A stretch of DNA of 64,000 nucleotides from Coccinella septempunctata (lineage: Eukaryota > Arthropoda > Insecta > Coleoptera > Coccinellidae): positions 2,356,001 to 2,420,000 of the forward strand of contig NC_058192.1 of assembly GCF_907165205.1 (NCBI RefSeq), written 5' to 3'. Made by a program: the position numbers and the translations under genes. Within the stretch, counting starts at the first letter, position 1. Each line of letters opens with the position of its first letter. The notes below the pieces were generated by a model that was given only the letters and a program-made list of their open reading frames with translations, was not told where the DNA came from and did no database searches. Positions 1 through 11,553 of this stretch are shown one piece after another.

Positions 1-118
1 GTTTCTTTCGCGGCCGGCGAGACGCAGCGATTTGGATAATTAGAGTATTTTCAGAATCCTCTAAAAGCTCTCATCTTCCCCCTTGCCTGTCCCACTCGGA
101 ACTAACCTCACTTGTCAA

Positions 119-153
119 ACTGACGTTACCCTGTTTTTGTAAGAAACGTCAGT
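119..153 (+). promoter_or_regulatory. Candidate promoter with CRE-like inverted repeat
   Basis: ACTGACGTT (119-127) and AACGTCAGT (145-153) form a perfect 9 bp inverted repeat. Each arm carries TGACGT, the half-site known for bZIP (CREB/ATF) factors. The right arm overlaps TCAGTC (149-154), which matches the arthropod initiator consensus, so transcription could start near 151. The sequence around it (1-220) is GC-richer than the rest of the window, as expected for a promoter. This is inference from motifs alone. Confidence 0.35.
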
Positions 154-366
154 CGGGAGCTTATTCTGTGATCGTTCGGTAAACGTCAAAAATCACAATT
201 TTCTTTTTTTTTCTGGTCGTTTCTCATCGGTCCGAGATTGTTACACTACAGACCCTAGGGAACACAAAGAGCCCTTCCGCACCACTTTCGAAACTCGTGA
301 ATCGGCTCAGCCGCACCCTGTATATACCGATTGGTTTGTATATATGCCCGAATTTGTCCTTTTTAG

Positions 367-648
367 ATGATAAATCACATCCAGCCTGTTCCCCAACAAG
401 AGATGATGAACAATTACCAGATGGTGTCGGTGGTACCGTGTCCTCCGAAGCTGATAGGGCTCGGATTGTCGCCGGAGACAATAGCAGCAATGGCGCCGCG
501 ACCTGACGCAGCGGACCACAATAATTTACCGGCCGATATGAAACTCAAAATGGAGAACACGGAAAAGGAGAACCAAACAATGGCGGAAACTTCGTTCCAC
601 CATGACGCGTTCGCGTTGCAGAAAGGTTACTTTCCGAATTACATGTAG
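367..648 (+). CDS. Small uncharacterised protein, 93 aa
   Basis: A 93-residue open frame starts at ATG 367 and ends at TAG 646-648. I do not recognise the protein. It has no signal peptide or membrane segment. It is rich in Met, Pro, Asn and Gln near the N-terminus, has a KLKMENTEKEN charged stretch in the middle, and ends in aromatic residues (GYFPNYM). The bases just before the ATG (TTTGTCCTTTTTAG) look like a splice acceptor. The ATG may therefore open a second exon after a 5' UTR intron, or the exon may belong to a longer gene starting upstream of the window. Two other short frames overlap it; this one is preferred for its length and the GC-rich block that it spans. A long AT-rich 3' UTR follows. 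Confidence 0.5.
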   Translation: MINHIQPVPQQEMMNNYQMVSVVPCPPKLIGLGLSPETIAAMAPRPDAADHNNLPADMKLKMENTEKENQTMAETSFHHDAFALQKGYFPNYM

Positions 649-1570
649 CTGTCCGACTTCCATAGGAATTTTAGCTAGGTACGGTAGAAAGGGAGGTTCT
701 GTGAAATTTGGCAATCGGGATCCGAGTTTCGGGTGAATCAACGTTACAGGATTCCTTCTTAAATCAAACTGGTTGGTTGATGAATATGAATTATCATTGG
801 CAGCTGAGCCATGCAGATTTGTCCATTCGATTATTTTGTAATATCTTCCTATTAGTATCGGGATCATTAGTAGACTTCGTTCAAAACTTGTGTATAAATG
901 TATGTTTATACGCTATCTAGTATAATTACTTTGAATCATTCTATCGCTGCAAAAAATATGTTGGTGAAATTATTAAAACAGATATTGCCAAATTTCCCAA
1001 GACAGAACACATGTATTATCGTAACTGTATTACTTAGAGATATTTATAATATTAATTTAGTTACTTTCATGGACTTCACTGCTTTAAGTATAAGTGTAAA
1101 GAGATTAAGGTCATTGATCAACGCTTCGAATATTTTTAATTAGTTGAATATTCAAATGTAGTTGTATATTTTGATGTCATTTATTTTAGGATTCATCCTT
1201 TAATTTATTCCTTAAGTATTCATTGAAATTTATTATTCATAGTGAATATTTATTACATCACCTTCCAGTCTTTCACACTTTGCTTCCGTTCACTGCTGAA
1301 AATATAAATTTATCGAAATGATATTGTAATTTGTGTGAATTTGTAGCTGCATTAGTGGAAAAAATTTTGTGATTGATTATTTTGAATGATTCTCATCGAA
1401 ATGGAAAAAAAGCATCACAAGTTTACATTTTTTGTAAATTTAGCATATTAACGAATCTAGAGTTTTTCCATTTGTACTTTTTTAGTTGACTGCATATTGA
1501 AATCTGTGTACATTTGTAAATATTTTTAAATTATATATTGTCATACGTAGTATTTGATTCAAATAAAAAT
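649..1570 (+). other. Probable 3' UTR of the 93-aa gene with poly(A) signal
   Basis: About 900 bases of AT-rich sequence without a convincing coding frame follow the stop codon. AATAAA at 1562-1567 is a canonical polyadenylation signal on the plus strand and would close the transcript near 1590. Short frames at 708-920 and 898-1143 show no recognisable protein. Confidence 0.45.
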
Positions 1571-1860
1571 TATTAAACAAAAACAGTTTTTAATTTCTTA
1601 GATAGTATGTTACATTCCTTCTATCGACATTGGAACGTCCTCAAGATTTTTCATCTTTATATTCTTGATATTTAAAAAAATTCTCCTCTATGATCTACAT
1701 CCACAAAGGAGCAGTTGTCTATGATTCATATCAGAACATAGATCATTTATATGTGAAACATAGAATATTTTACTCTTCTATTTTCATTTTCTTGTGTTGG
1801 TGTCACTGACTGAGCATAGATTTTCAAGTGAAGATCATAGACAAATATTTAGAATTTGAG

Positions 1861-1989
1861 GTTAACTCAGGGACATAAAGTAAAGTTAGGTTAGGTTAGG
1901 CCTCATCTTTCCAAAGACGGAGAAAGTTCCTTTGGTTTCAAGCATCGTGTTAACACAGGGACAACCTCTGAGTTAACATAACCACCAAA
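1861..1989 (+). promoter_or_regulatory. RpL35 promoter and 5' UTR
   Basis: Three TTAGG units lie at about 1885-1900, followed by the pyrimidine-rich CCTCATCTTTCC (1901-1912). A pyrimidine tract at the start site is the 5' TOP signature of ribosomal protein mRNAs, so transcription probably starts here. GTTAACTCAG (1861-1870) and CTGAGTTAAC (1968-1977) are perfect inverted repeats bracketing the region. The start codon follows at 1990. Confidence 0.4.
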
Positions 1990-2542
1990 ATGGTAAATTT
2001 CAATTTGTATTTCTCTAAACATATCTGCTACCGTTGATGTTTATTCATTAAACATAACTTTATATTTTAGGGTAAAGTTAAGTGCTGTGATTTGAGAACA
2101 AAAGACAAAAAAGAGCTCACAAGGCAGCTCGATGAGTTGAAAAAAGAACTTACAACCCTGAGGGTAGCGAAGGTTACTGGTGGTGCTCCCTCCAAACTTT
2201 CCAAAATGTAAGTAATGTCTCCCGTTAACATTTTGATTCCTCTGAATTTCACTGGATTCTGAAATCTTTTTGACTGGAAGCAGAAGTAACTAATTCATTT
2301 GTGATTTCAGTCGTGTGGTCAGAAAAGCAATTGCCAGAGTCTACATTGTTATGCACCAAAAACAAAAAGAAAATTTGAGAAAGTTGTACAAAAACAAGAA
2401 ATACAAGCCTTTGGATTTGAGGCCAAAGAAGACGAGAGCCATAAGACGTCAATTGACTAAACATCAAATAGCCCTTAAGACTCCTAAAGACATAAAGAAG
2501 ATGTCAAAATATCCCCCTAGGAAGTTTGCTGTTAAGGCATAA
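1990..2542 (+). CDS. RpL35: 60S ribosomal protein L35 (uL29)
   Basis: This is a structural protein of the large ribosomal subunit, placed at the peptide exit tunnel in known ribosomes. Three coding exons are 1990-1992 (the ATG alone), 2071-2207 and 2311-2542. They join in frame to 123 residues, the usual family length. The protein starts MGKVKCCDLR. It contains LRVAKVTGGAPSKLSKI, then RVVRKAIARVYIVMHQKQKE and the KKYKPLDLRPKKTRA block, and ends KFAVKA, all hallmarks of L35. Introns have GT..AG ends. Splitting the start codon onto its own exon resembles other ribosomal protein genes and explains why exon 1 is easily missed. A poly(A) signal (AATAAA) lies at about 2613. Confidence 0.97.
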
Positions 2543-2613
2543 ACTGATGTAAAGTAAAAATATAAGTTTTCTTAAAGTATAAACCAGTTTTCTTTATTAT
2601 TTCCCATTTGTAA

Positions 2614-3120
2614 TAAAAACATTGCATCACGAGCTAAAAAACATGCCCAACTAGGGAACACAAGATCATTATTGATCTAGCACCTCTTTATCTTGTCCTG
2701 GGTAGATTAGACCATAAGGTCACTCAGCTGAAGTGTTTGTCTTCCATTTGGTAATTATAAAATACATCTATCTCAAGTTGCTGTGAATTGTTCCAGGAAA
2801 CCTAAATAAGACGAATATTCAACAAGGTAACTTTATTTCAGTTTCCCCTTATTACTTGGTCCAAATAAATATATAAATTAGGTCAAATTGAACTACATGT
2901 TTTCTTTAGAAATTGCCATGTTCTTGAATTTGGCAGCAAATAATAAATAAAAACTATACATATCGATACAATTTTTTAGAATATCACAGAAGATTATTAG
3001 ATATTTTTACATTACAGACTCCACCAGTGGAGATGTCAGAAATAAATAAAACACTAAAACACATATCTTGATAAAAGTACTAATACATCGTATCAATCCT
3101 AAGAGATCGTCCCATATTCA
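2614..3120. other. Intergenic, AT-rich
   Basis: This lies between the RpL35 3' end and the stop codon of the minus-strand gene, so it should contain both 3' UTR ends of a convergent pair. No coding frame or repeat was recognised. Confidence 0.5.
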
Positions 3121-3830
3121 CTAAGACCACAGCAGTCTTCTCTGTTGGGCTCGTTCTGAAAAACACAAATATTATACTTAAGTATAGAAAAGATGTGTGA
3201 AAAATGGATTGAACTGATGAACAAGGTATAAATGAATAGTGGCGAAAAATTTTCTAGTGACTATTTTTGCTTCAACTCTCAAAAGAAAATAGTTGAGAAA
3301 ACTTGTCATTTTCAGCTGGATCAGCTTTTTATACTCACTTTCTAAGAACCAAATGGCGGCCATGATTCCAATAGTAAAAAGTGTCGACATCGTAACTACC
3401 AGAACGGTCAATTGGTGTTTCCTACAGAAGCTCCTCGGTTTAGGAGGTCTAGTATGTACATTTACAACTGTAAAATGTGTGGAACTAGCTAAGGAAGCGC
3501 TGTCAGGATCCTGCTTCTTGGGTACCAGACCAGGAAAATTTTCATTGTGGGGGTATTGGTCCAGGTAATATCGTATGTTTTGATCTCTTGTACTAGAACC
3601 AGCCTCTTTCGTCAATTCCGCCTTTTGAACTTGAGCCAAATTGGCCGCTGTCAGTAAAAGCGAGCCCGATCGTGCGCTCTGAAAAGTTTCCATCGTAAAA
3701 AGGCCACAAAATATGAAAATATACTTACATGGCTGCTGTTTGTACTTGAAGATTCTTGCGAACCAGGCGAATCTCGAGCTAGTGTGGGCCTTGGAATATG
3801 CCAACTCTTTGCGAGATCTGCTGAAGGGAT
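3121..3830 (-). CDS. Putative single-pass membrane protein (main exons)
   Basis: Three minus-strand exons are proposed: 3830-3729, 3678-3339 and 3155-3121, with acceptors TTTCAG, TTTCAG and TTTCAG and donors GTAAGT and GTGAGT. The frame stays open across the junctions. Numbering assumes a four-codon first exon at 11565-11554, giving 162 residues in total. The N-terminal half is Ser/Thr-rich. A hydrophobic segment at residues 128-150 (LTVLVVTMSTLFTIGIMAAI onward) is flanked by basic residues (PPKPRSFCRKHQ before, KRAQQRR after), so it is likely a membrane anchor with a tiny tail. I do not recognise the family. Alternatively, translation could start at an ATG at 3848 inside an unspliced 5' region. 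Confidence 0.55.
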
Positions 3831-4673
3831 CTGAAATGGAAGGACCATGATTTAATGATGGATTGCTCAAAGAGTCACTCCAGAAAAAAATCTAGGGATT
3901 AGAAATTTTCAAGCTTGTTTGGATGAAGATATATTCCAAGTTTATTTTGGTAAAACCTCACTCAATGCTTTTTTATTCCATTTCAACATCGACTGCCCTT
4001 ACATATAGAAAAATTCTTCAGAAGGAATCAAGTTCTAACGTTATTACTTTTACGTTATGCACTGAACATTTTTCTCATTATAGCTGGCCAATGAAGGTCG
4101 CATTCAGTTTGCAAATTGCATAATTCAACTTTTTGTTATTCTCAGTTGCAGAAAAACGGTTAACCAACAGGAAAATTGAAGCAGTGAAAAAGCATAATTT
4201 CGAGGATAATTCGAAAAATATAAAAATCTAATTAACATTGAGCAGCGCAAGATTAAAACTTGGTGTTCATGAACCCAGCGCGCATTCAATAACAACAATA
4301 TCCCTGACGCTACACGATCATACTAATTTAACGCATAGTATTAGGTATCAGACGAAGAATTAGAATTCTAATCAAAGGTTTTCAATGAATAGGTGGCGTA
4401 ACATTATTTCGAAATCGAAAGTTCAAGTTTAGCTTAACATTTCATGCATCTCGCGTGCGGGCATGATTCATTTCAGCTGATGGTGGTTATATACTCTGAT
4501 ACGGAAAAATTGTATATAAGGAATCGAAGGCTGATCTAGGTCCGTTTTGCTGAATTCGAAATGAGCTGGTTCGAACCCATGACATTCCTGCATTTTTTGA
4601 AAGACTCTCGAGGATGTAAGATCGCAAGAAATATTATGCAATGGAAAAACCAGAGTAAACTGTAGAATTCATA

Positions 4674-5420
4674 ATGCTTTGGAAGGGAAATGTTGGAATA
4701 AAAAGTAATACAGAATTAGAATCAATCTTTTTGGCTTTTCCATGTCCTATTTCCCAGCCAGTCATCCCCCAGTTTTCCTGTGTGACGACTCAAATTGTAT
4801 CTTACGAGAAAACTTTGAATTTTCATGGCAATAAAGATGCTCTCGCCATCTTCAACAACTACACTGGTTCAGCCAGACTTGAAGTCATTATTGAAGACTC
4901 AAATCAATGGGATATGAACCCTCAGTCTTACTGGCAGGAGCACTAGATATGTCTACCTTTGTGCTTAAGAATGTCTTGAAAGAAACCTTCAAGGGGAAGC
5001 ACATCTACATCGAAACAGCCAATCCACGCTAAAGGGCCTTGGTTTAACACAGCCAGGCTTCTCTGTTGACTTTGGAGTGCTGTAATACCATCAAGCTATA
5101 CCTTCTTACTTTCGGAAAGGGTATCAAGGTTAACACCTGTGGACCTGAACTCCCATATGGGCATGAGAAACACCAAAATAAGGAAGAGAAGTCCAGGAAT
5201 GGGAGATGAACAGTACATAACTATCATTTAGGAGGAACACACCCCTGGCCTTGCATTGGCAAAAGCCTACATCATATAGCTTCTGAAGCTACCAAGAAAA
5301 TATCTTCTGCTCGTGCTCTTGCAGCCCTTACACGAGCAAACTATCATTGATCAAATGCAAACGATGCGGAAAATGTCAACTCTGAAACTCAGCCGTCCAC
5401 AGTGAACATTTCCTGAACAA
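4674..5420 (+). pseudogene. Decayed coding-like fragment, unidentified
   Basis: From 4674 an open frame of 90 codons reads into what looks like one broken protein: after its stop the reading continues in another frame (STFVLKNVLKETFKGKHIYI and onward) and then hits several stops. A further protein-like stretch (SEATKKIFSARALAALTRAN) lies near 5290. Base composition here is more balanced than in neighbouring DNA. No splice signals rescue the frame. I cannot name the source; an old processed gene copy or transposon fragment would both fit. Confidence 0.25.
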
Positions 5421-6670
5421 ACTATCAATTAAAAAGCATAATATGCAGATATTGAACGTCGAACGTAGATACCACCAACGATCACGTTTTCAAAGGAACG
5501 GAAATACACATAATCGGCGTTCATCTAAATGCCGATTCGAAGATGTACATACCATTAATTGCCGCATAATACCATAAGATGATGAGTGTTATTGCCATAA
5601 CTTCAACAGTTTTTGAGTCATTGTTAAGGTCGAGAAGAACATCGACTGCTTCTTCATGGTCAATTCGATTTATGATTGAGAAATACCGAATAGCGATTAT
5701 AACTAATAAGTTCGGTATTTAGCATTGTAAAGAGCATGTTTCGTTTGATTTGCCATTGAAAGAACCGATTTCTAAGAATCGGGATGCGAGCTGGAAAAAT
5801 CCGGGAACATTTCGTTGAAATTGCTCGACACCATACTTATTGAAACCTTACCTAACCATCTCATACGATATGGAGAAGAAAAAATGAGGCATCCCTAGGG
5901 AAAATGCATTGGTGATCTCGTATCCATTATTCTTTTTGTTGCTCCACAACAGGGTGAACAAAATAATATGTGAGTTTCATTATTGCACAACAATTCTTTT
6001 GTGGCAAAGTCGATGATGTCTTTAAACTTAATCTGCTGCAGATATTTTATCCTACGATTGGAATTTATCCGAGAAACCTCTTCAGGATAATGAGGGAAAG
6101 CGTCATTATTATTGTCCATTGTAATATAACCAGTGCTCTGTTTTAATTAAACTAATCTTGTAGTAAATCTTCTGGTGATTGACCTTACACTTCCCATATA
6201 CTTCTGATACTCATTGTTGGACTGGAAACTGTAATTTTCCTTTCTATTAATGAGAGAGGAAATTTTTCTATCGGCTCTACAGTTACAGTTAATTGAAATA
6301 ATGATAATCAATGATTATTTTCACCTTTTAACATATTTATAGGTTGGAATGAATTTATAATATCGTTTGAAGTTGCCATTTTCCCCACACACATGTTGAA
6401 TAATGATGAAGCCAATCCAATTCAAAAACTAATCGAAGAAAATTACTTATACAGAATGAACTATTCGAATGATTGCACTTATATTCCCAAAGACTTTTGT
6501 CGTAGATATTTATGGATTTATGGTTTCAACCTTCGTTCCTTGTATCTTATTAGTCAGCTAGTAAATTTCATTGAATGGCCCTCCAGATTCCCAGACTCAA
6601 CACTTCATCTTCTTTAGAGATCTTCCACTACGAATATAGTGCATGTGTGAACATAACAGAAAGTCGTGGT
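5421..6670. other. Intergenic, nothing recognised
   Basis: AT-rich sequence with only short open frames on both strands (for example 5895-6119 minus and 6393-6617 plus). None has a recognisable domain or plausible splice context. Confidence 0.4.
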
Positions 6671-6673
6671 TGC

Positions 6674-6816
6674 AGTTTAATGTTTAAGGAAATTCATTAT
6701 TGTGAGGTTACCGAACATTTTTGTTGAATACCAGTGTTTTTCACTGGTATTCAACAAATTTAACAATTGCTCTATCTGAATTGTCCTTGACATTTCCTTA
6801 AACATATTTAAAACTT
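6674..6816. repeat. Foldback (hairpin) element, MITE-like
   Basis: The core is a perfect 16 bp inverted repeat: TTGTTGAATACCAGTG at 6721-6736 and its complement at 6742-6757, with a 5-base T loop. An outer pair, ATGTTTAAGGAAAT (6680-6693) and ATTTCCTTAAACAT (6792-6805), is also perfectly complementary, so the whole 140 bp can fold back on itself. The middle arms are less well matched. There is no coding capacity. This is the form of a small non-autonomous foldback transposon; a microRNA hairpin is less likely because the stem is discontinuous. Confidence 0.6.
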
Positions 6817-7319
6817 AATACAAGCTAGTGAATACCTTTAAACGCTCTAGTTGCACAGAATTCTTAGCTTCTTTTACGAATTTTTGCTGTCTTCAAGAAA
6901 TGAGATGAAAATTTAAAAGTTTTCTTCTGGATAGGAGTTCTCTTGACGGATACTGGCGTACCGGATTATGATGAAACCATATGACGCCGGTTAGTTAGCG
7001 GGATCCGGGATATTCCAAGAAGTCCGGTCTAGAATTGAGCTGGGGGCTCATTAATTCATTACGATGCTGCTAGGTCATTCAAGGTAGCTCGGTTGCTATT
7101 GATAGACGAATATTTCGGCAGTTACGTGTTCTTTGGCCACGGTCAGGAACCTCAACAACACACCAAATAAATGCACAGGAGGAATTTACGAGGAATCGCC
7201 TTATAAAATTTATCGCTTTATTTCGATGTCGCTGAAACTGGCTAGATTCACTGTTTGGAGGTCGAAAGTCATCTGCTTGACTCTCTTAGCATCTGAATTA
7301 GATGGGTTGAATAGACTCA

Positions 7320-7440
7320 GCGAAGAATGCATTGAAATTTCGTTTTGAACGTGGGCGTTAAGGGATTTCCCCTGACGTTTCGTCCAAAACTGTGGTGGGC
7401 ATCCTCAGACAACGACAACAGTCTCGATATTGTTTGCAAC
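7320..7440 (-). ncRNA. Degenerate hammerhead-ribozyme-like retroelement remnant
   Basis: Read on the minus strand, 7410-7371 contains CTGAGGATGCCCACCACAG followed closely by GGACGAAACGTC. This resembles the hammerhead core (CUGAUGA, stem II, GAAA) found in Penelope-like retroelements and retrozymes of animals. The U of CUGAUGA is replaced by G and stem II is imperfect, so self-cleavage is doubtful. A short minus-strand frame over the same bases reads HHSFGRNVRGNPLTPTF. The element itself is not preserved. Confidence 0.3.
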
Positions 7441-8015
7441 AACAGGTGCAAATGATTCCTATAAGCGTGCAGTTTTATTACTGTTTTATTACATCTTTTT
7501 CTGGAATATGTGCACATAATTCATTGCGAATAATAAAAATAGGTTAAGGTTATTCTGTTATTACACATACAAACAAAGAATCTGCCGATGACTCCATTAA
7601 AATTAATTAACTGAATGAATTCGGTTGTTCGTAGTATTAATTATGCAAACCGTAATATCCTCCTTTTATGTCTTTTTTATAGATCAATGTTACGAGCACC
7701 GTTAACGTGAAGAACCAATCAGAGTAGCTGACAAATTCGATTATAATTATGCATGGGTAATTACTGAGAATCGTTGTTGCGTATTGTACCCATCTCAGCT
7801 GAAATATTTCTTGATTTACAGCTGCATACTGTGAAATAGCTCAAGCAAATACACCATAATATAATAATGGGAATAATTGTATTCTGGTGAATGTCCGATG
7901 GCTCTAGCTATGATATTAATAGAAGTTTTCAGTTTTTCCATTTGTTGGTTTGAGAACCAGAACGAATCTTTCGTTACAATACCTTGCCAGCACAGAAAAA
8001 AAGGCGTTTTTTTTT

Positions 8016-8184
8016 TCGTGCATTATATTTATGGTTTCATCCATAGACAAGGATTTATTTATTATTAAACTATGGTTTCATATCACAGAACACATTTTTA
8101 GTTTAGACGTTCTGTGATTAAACCATAGTCTAATAATGCATTAAATTTAGTCTATGGATGAAACCATAAATATAATGAACGAAA
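8016..8184. repeat. Long inverted-repeat element (MITE-like)
   Basis: The left arm (8021-8091) and right arm (8109-8176) are complementary over nearly their full length, for example CATTATATTTATGGTTTCAT against its complement near the right end. About 17 bases separate them. The outer bases also agree imperfectly (TTTCGTGCATT against GTTTCGTTCATT), so the terminal inverted repeats run to the ends. Nothing is encoded. No clear target-site duplication is visible because the left flank is a T run. Confidence 0.7.
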
Positions 8185-11100
8185 CAGGAATAAAAACCGA
8201 CTGAATAATGTCAAAACACCTGGAAAATACAATATAAATTTTTTTTTATATCACTTGGATTTGAGAGCCAGGGACATTCCAAGGATTGTAAAATCATGAA
8301 AGCAACCGAAAGGTACAAATATAATTTAAAAAAAATAGATTTCCATTGAAAGAGCTTTTTCTATTATTTACAAGGTTGGCAAACGTTCCTGAACTCGCCC
8401 ATTGACTTGCAAAATGCCACAAAATCTATGATATGAAGAAAATAATTGCATATATGCGTAATTCAAATTGCAAATGATATTCTGAGTTAAAATTAATTGA
8501 ATATCAAAGGTGAATAATTCAAGAACAGACGAACAGATTTTTTCAGTCATGTTCAAGAAAAATTTCGATGAAATATCCACCTCATTTATACCTGAACTCT
8601 TTCAGTCGTTTCAGACAAACTACTCTTCTTTTTGCCGATGAGAAAACCTTGTACAAAATTACCTTTGACTTTTACCCGCCTAAACAAAGCCGTAATTACA
8701 GTAAATATCTTCGGCGAAGAAATATACCTGGTGACCACTCGTAATTAATCCGGAATAAACGTCAAAACAAGTTTCATTTGAAAAAAATCGAGCAGATTAT
8801 CATGTCTTCAGCCAAGGCTAACAGGAGAGAGCTCCGGGTGGGTTCTGTACACCCATTTGGAACACGGGCACCACACCCCAAATATTAATAATCGGAATCG
8901 CATTACGAACCCATTTTTTCCGTCAGAAAATGAAATAATATCGCCGGGTTATTGCATAATTTGGATTGGCAGTTCCTTGTAGGCGGTTTATTACAGTCTG
9001 CGAGATAAAATAGAACTTCACCATCTATAAACACCGAGAATTTCTTGAAAAGGTTTAACCTTTCGTCAAATAAACCGAAAGATTCTAGTAAAATGTATCA
9101 CTGAACGATTAAAATTTATTCAAGGCTGAAGGGGTTGGTACTATCGAAGGAATTCTTAGGAAATCGATCTGTTCTGCTCTGCGAAGTTGGGTAACTTTAT
9201 TCTCTTGAAAGTGATGGTATTATTTACCTATTTATCGGTCAGATAAATTACTGGTAGCTGTTTCATTATAAGCCGTAAAATTTCTTTAAATTATGATCAT
9301 AATTTCAATCCATACTAGATAGAAATAGCATCAGAGGCACGAACTTGAGTTATCCACTGAAAATTGAAGGCTTGAAATTAGAAAATGATATTTAACGAAA
9401 TTTTCTCCGTTTTGTACGCAGGATTATGAATATTACACATTTTCTCAATATTTTTCGACAATCATCATTTCGAATATCTTTTAGTAGAGCCCATAGCGTG
9501 AATATTTAATAAATTTTGCACTTGCATCACTTCAGGAATAAAGTGAGCTAGCTTCTTGTGAAACTCAAAGGTTTTTCTTGGCTACATTATTCGTTTCAAC
9601 GAAAAAATCGAATGACATGCGCTGCATTCAATATATTTAAAAAGGGAATTCCTCAGCAATTGAATTATTCATCAGATGTCATTTTATTCAATAATATAAG
9701 CAATCCACCTCTAATGAATGCAGAACTGTCTCAATGGTTTCGAATATAGATAAAGGCACCATTGCTTCCCATTTAATGTCATAATTTATGGGTGTTCATT
9801 CAAATAATAAATGAACATCCTGATTTATACATATTTCCTCACGATTTGTAAGATATCGAAAATATGTTACAAAAATACGACTTTGTTGCAAAATTACATT
9901 AGACCCGTATGTTTTAATTTTCACATAATCAGTAACAGTGATAATTTCCTTTGAATCCATTATTATTTATTCGAATTGCACAACAATGAGGTGCTAAGTC
10001 AGAGCTCATAATGGGAAAAGGAATACATTAGCTGAATGAAAAGAGTAGCACAAGGTAATTTTTCTCAAACGAAATGTTAATGACGGATGAAAATCCTTGA
10101 CTATAGAGGCACGTCAAAACAATTTGAACAATATCGTTTGTGAGTTCATTAACTGGGCGAAGAACAGATGGTCAATGTTGTCGTGTTTCCACTGATAATT
10201 GTTTAATTTTTTTTCTATGTATTATTAGAAGAATAGAATTAAGTTTCTGGAGAGATTTCTCAAAAGGACAGTTTTTTATCTTCGACAATTATTCTGGCGT
10301 TTCTTCATTGATAGTTGAGGGGCAGGACATATTTGAATGGAGATACATTTTTACATTCTGAACATAGAACCTTGAATAATAAATACAGTTTGGGTAGATT
10401 TGAGTACGAATTTCTGAGTGAATATTTTATGTCTTAAAGAATGCAAAATTGAAAATATATAAGAACATAGAGGACAGTAATAAAATTTTCATTTCTCTTT
10501 AGACAACTTATTTTTTCGATTAAGAGTTACGATTTCTAGTAATCAAAAGTTAGTGGAATTATTCTTCTATTTTCCATATTCGATATATCCTAATTGTAGA
10601 GGTGTCTAGTTTTGGAAATTGTGTTATAGGGGGTAAAATCTGAATTTTTTTCCAGATTGTACATGTGGTTATTTGATAGAAACAGGACAAAAAAATCTTC
10701 TTTCAGAGCATGACATGTATTTCAATATAAGAATAATTTCGAAAATCCATAAAAAGGGGATAAAATGGTGGGAAATATTGTTACTTTTCATTAATGAAAC
10801 TACTTTGAACAGTGCTTCAGTTGTTTCTCCTTGGAGTGTTATTTTTGAACGAAGAAAAAATCCTGGAAACACGATCTTACCATACCTTAAGCTAAAGGTA
10901 AAATTTCGAGAATCTTTCTAATATTGCATTAACCCCAGTATCATTTCATCCTCTTACTCTGCTCTTTCTTTTATGGACAATATCAATTGAAAAACAATGC
11001 TGTACTTTTAGCCCCATCTTGTATGAATTTCGCTTCACCAAGCAGGGAGGGGTTTAAACTTTTTTGTAATTTTTGGTTTTCTATTTATTTCTTTTTATCT

Positions 11101-11500
11101 TCATATTTTGGTCAATATGAGTTGAATTAGAATCGAAAATTGATATGTGTTTTAGTCATTTGGTTTCATATATGCCATATTATGCAAAATTATGGGAAAT
11201 ATAAAATAGTGACTATATATTGTTTCGTGAAATAGTACCTCGAAGTATCAATTTTTATTCACTCATAATCTCCCTTGAGCCCATAGAATTGTACCAGAAA
11301 ATTTTATTGAGATCCGAATTTCCTCAGGAAATTAAGGAAAAAAAATTATTATTATCCTTAAAATTTTTTTCGCATAAAGTCCATTTGCCACTTACGTTAT
11401 CCGGTACGAAACTTTTATTTTCCATATTTTTCTTTCGTTTTATGAACTTGGGCACCTAGATATCATCCACTGCACACCACTCTCTGTGTTCGCTCCTATT
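8185..11500. other. Intergenic or intronic, AT-rich
   Basis: No gene recognised. If the remote first exon at 11.56 kb is real, this stretch lies inside the first intron of the minus-strand membrane-protein gene. A small hairpin (GTGTTCATT ... AATGAACAT) sits near 9790-9820. Short open frames on both strands look random. Confidence 0.4.
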
Positions 11501-11553
11501 TGCGTCCTACGTAAGTTGCCCAGCAACTGCACTGACTACGTTTCGCGACTTAC

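Noticed and set aside
3178..3870. Unspliced 230-codon minus-strand frame
   Set aside because: It reads through two introns with strong splice sites; the parts between exons have intron-like composition, so a spliced model is preferred.
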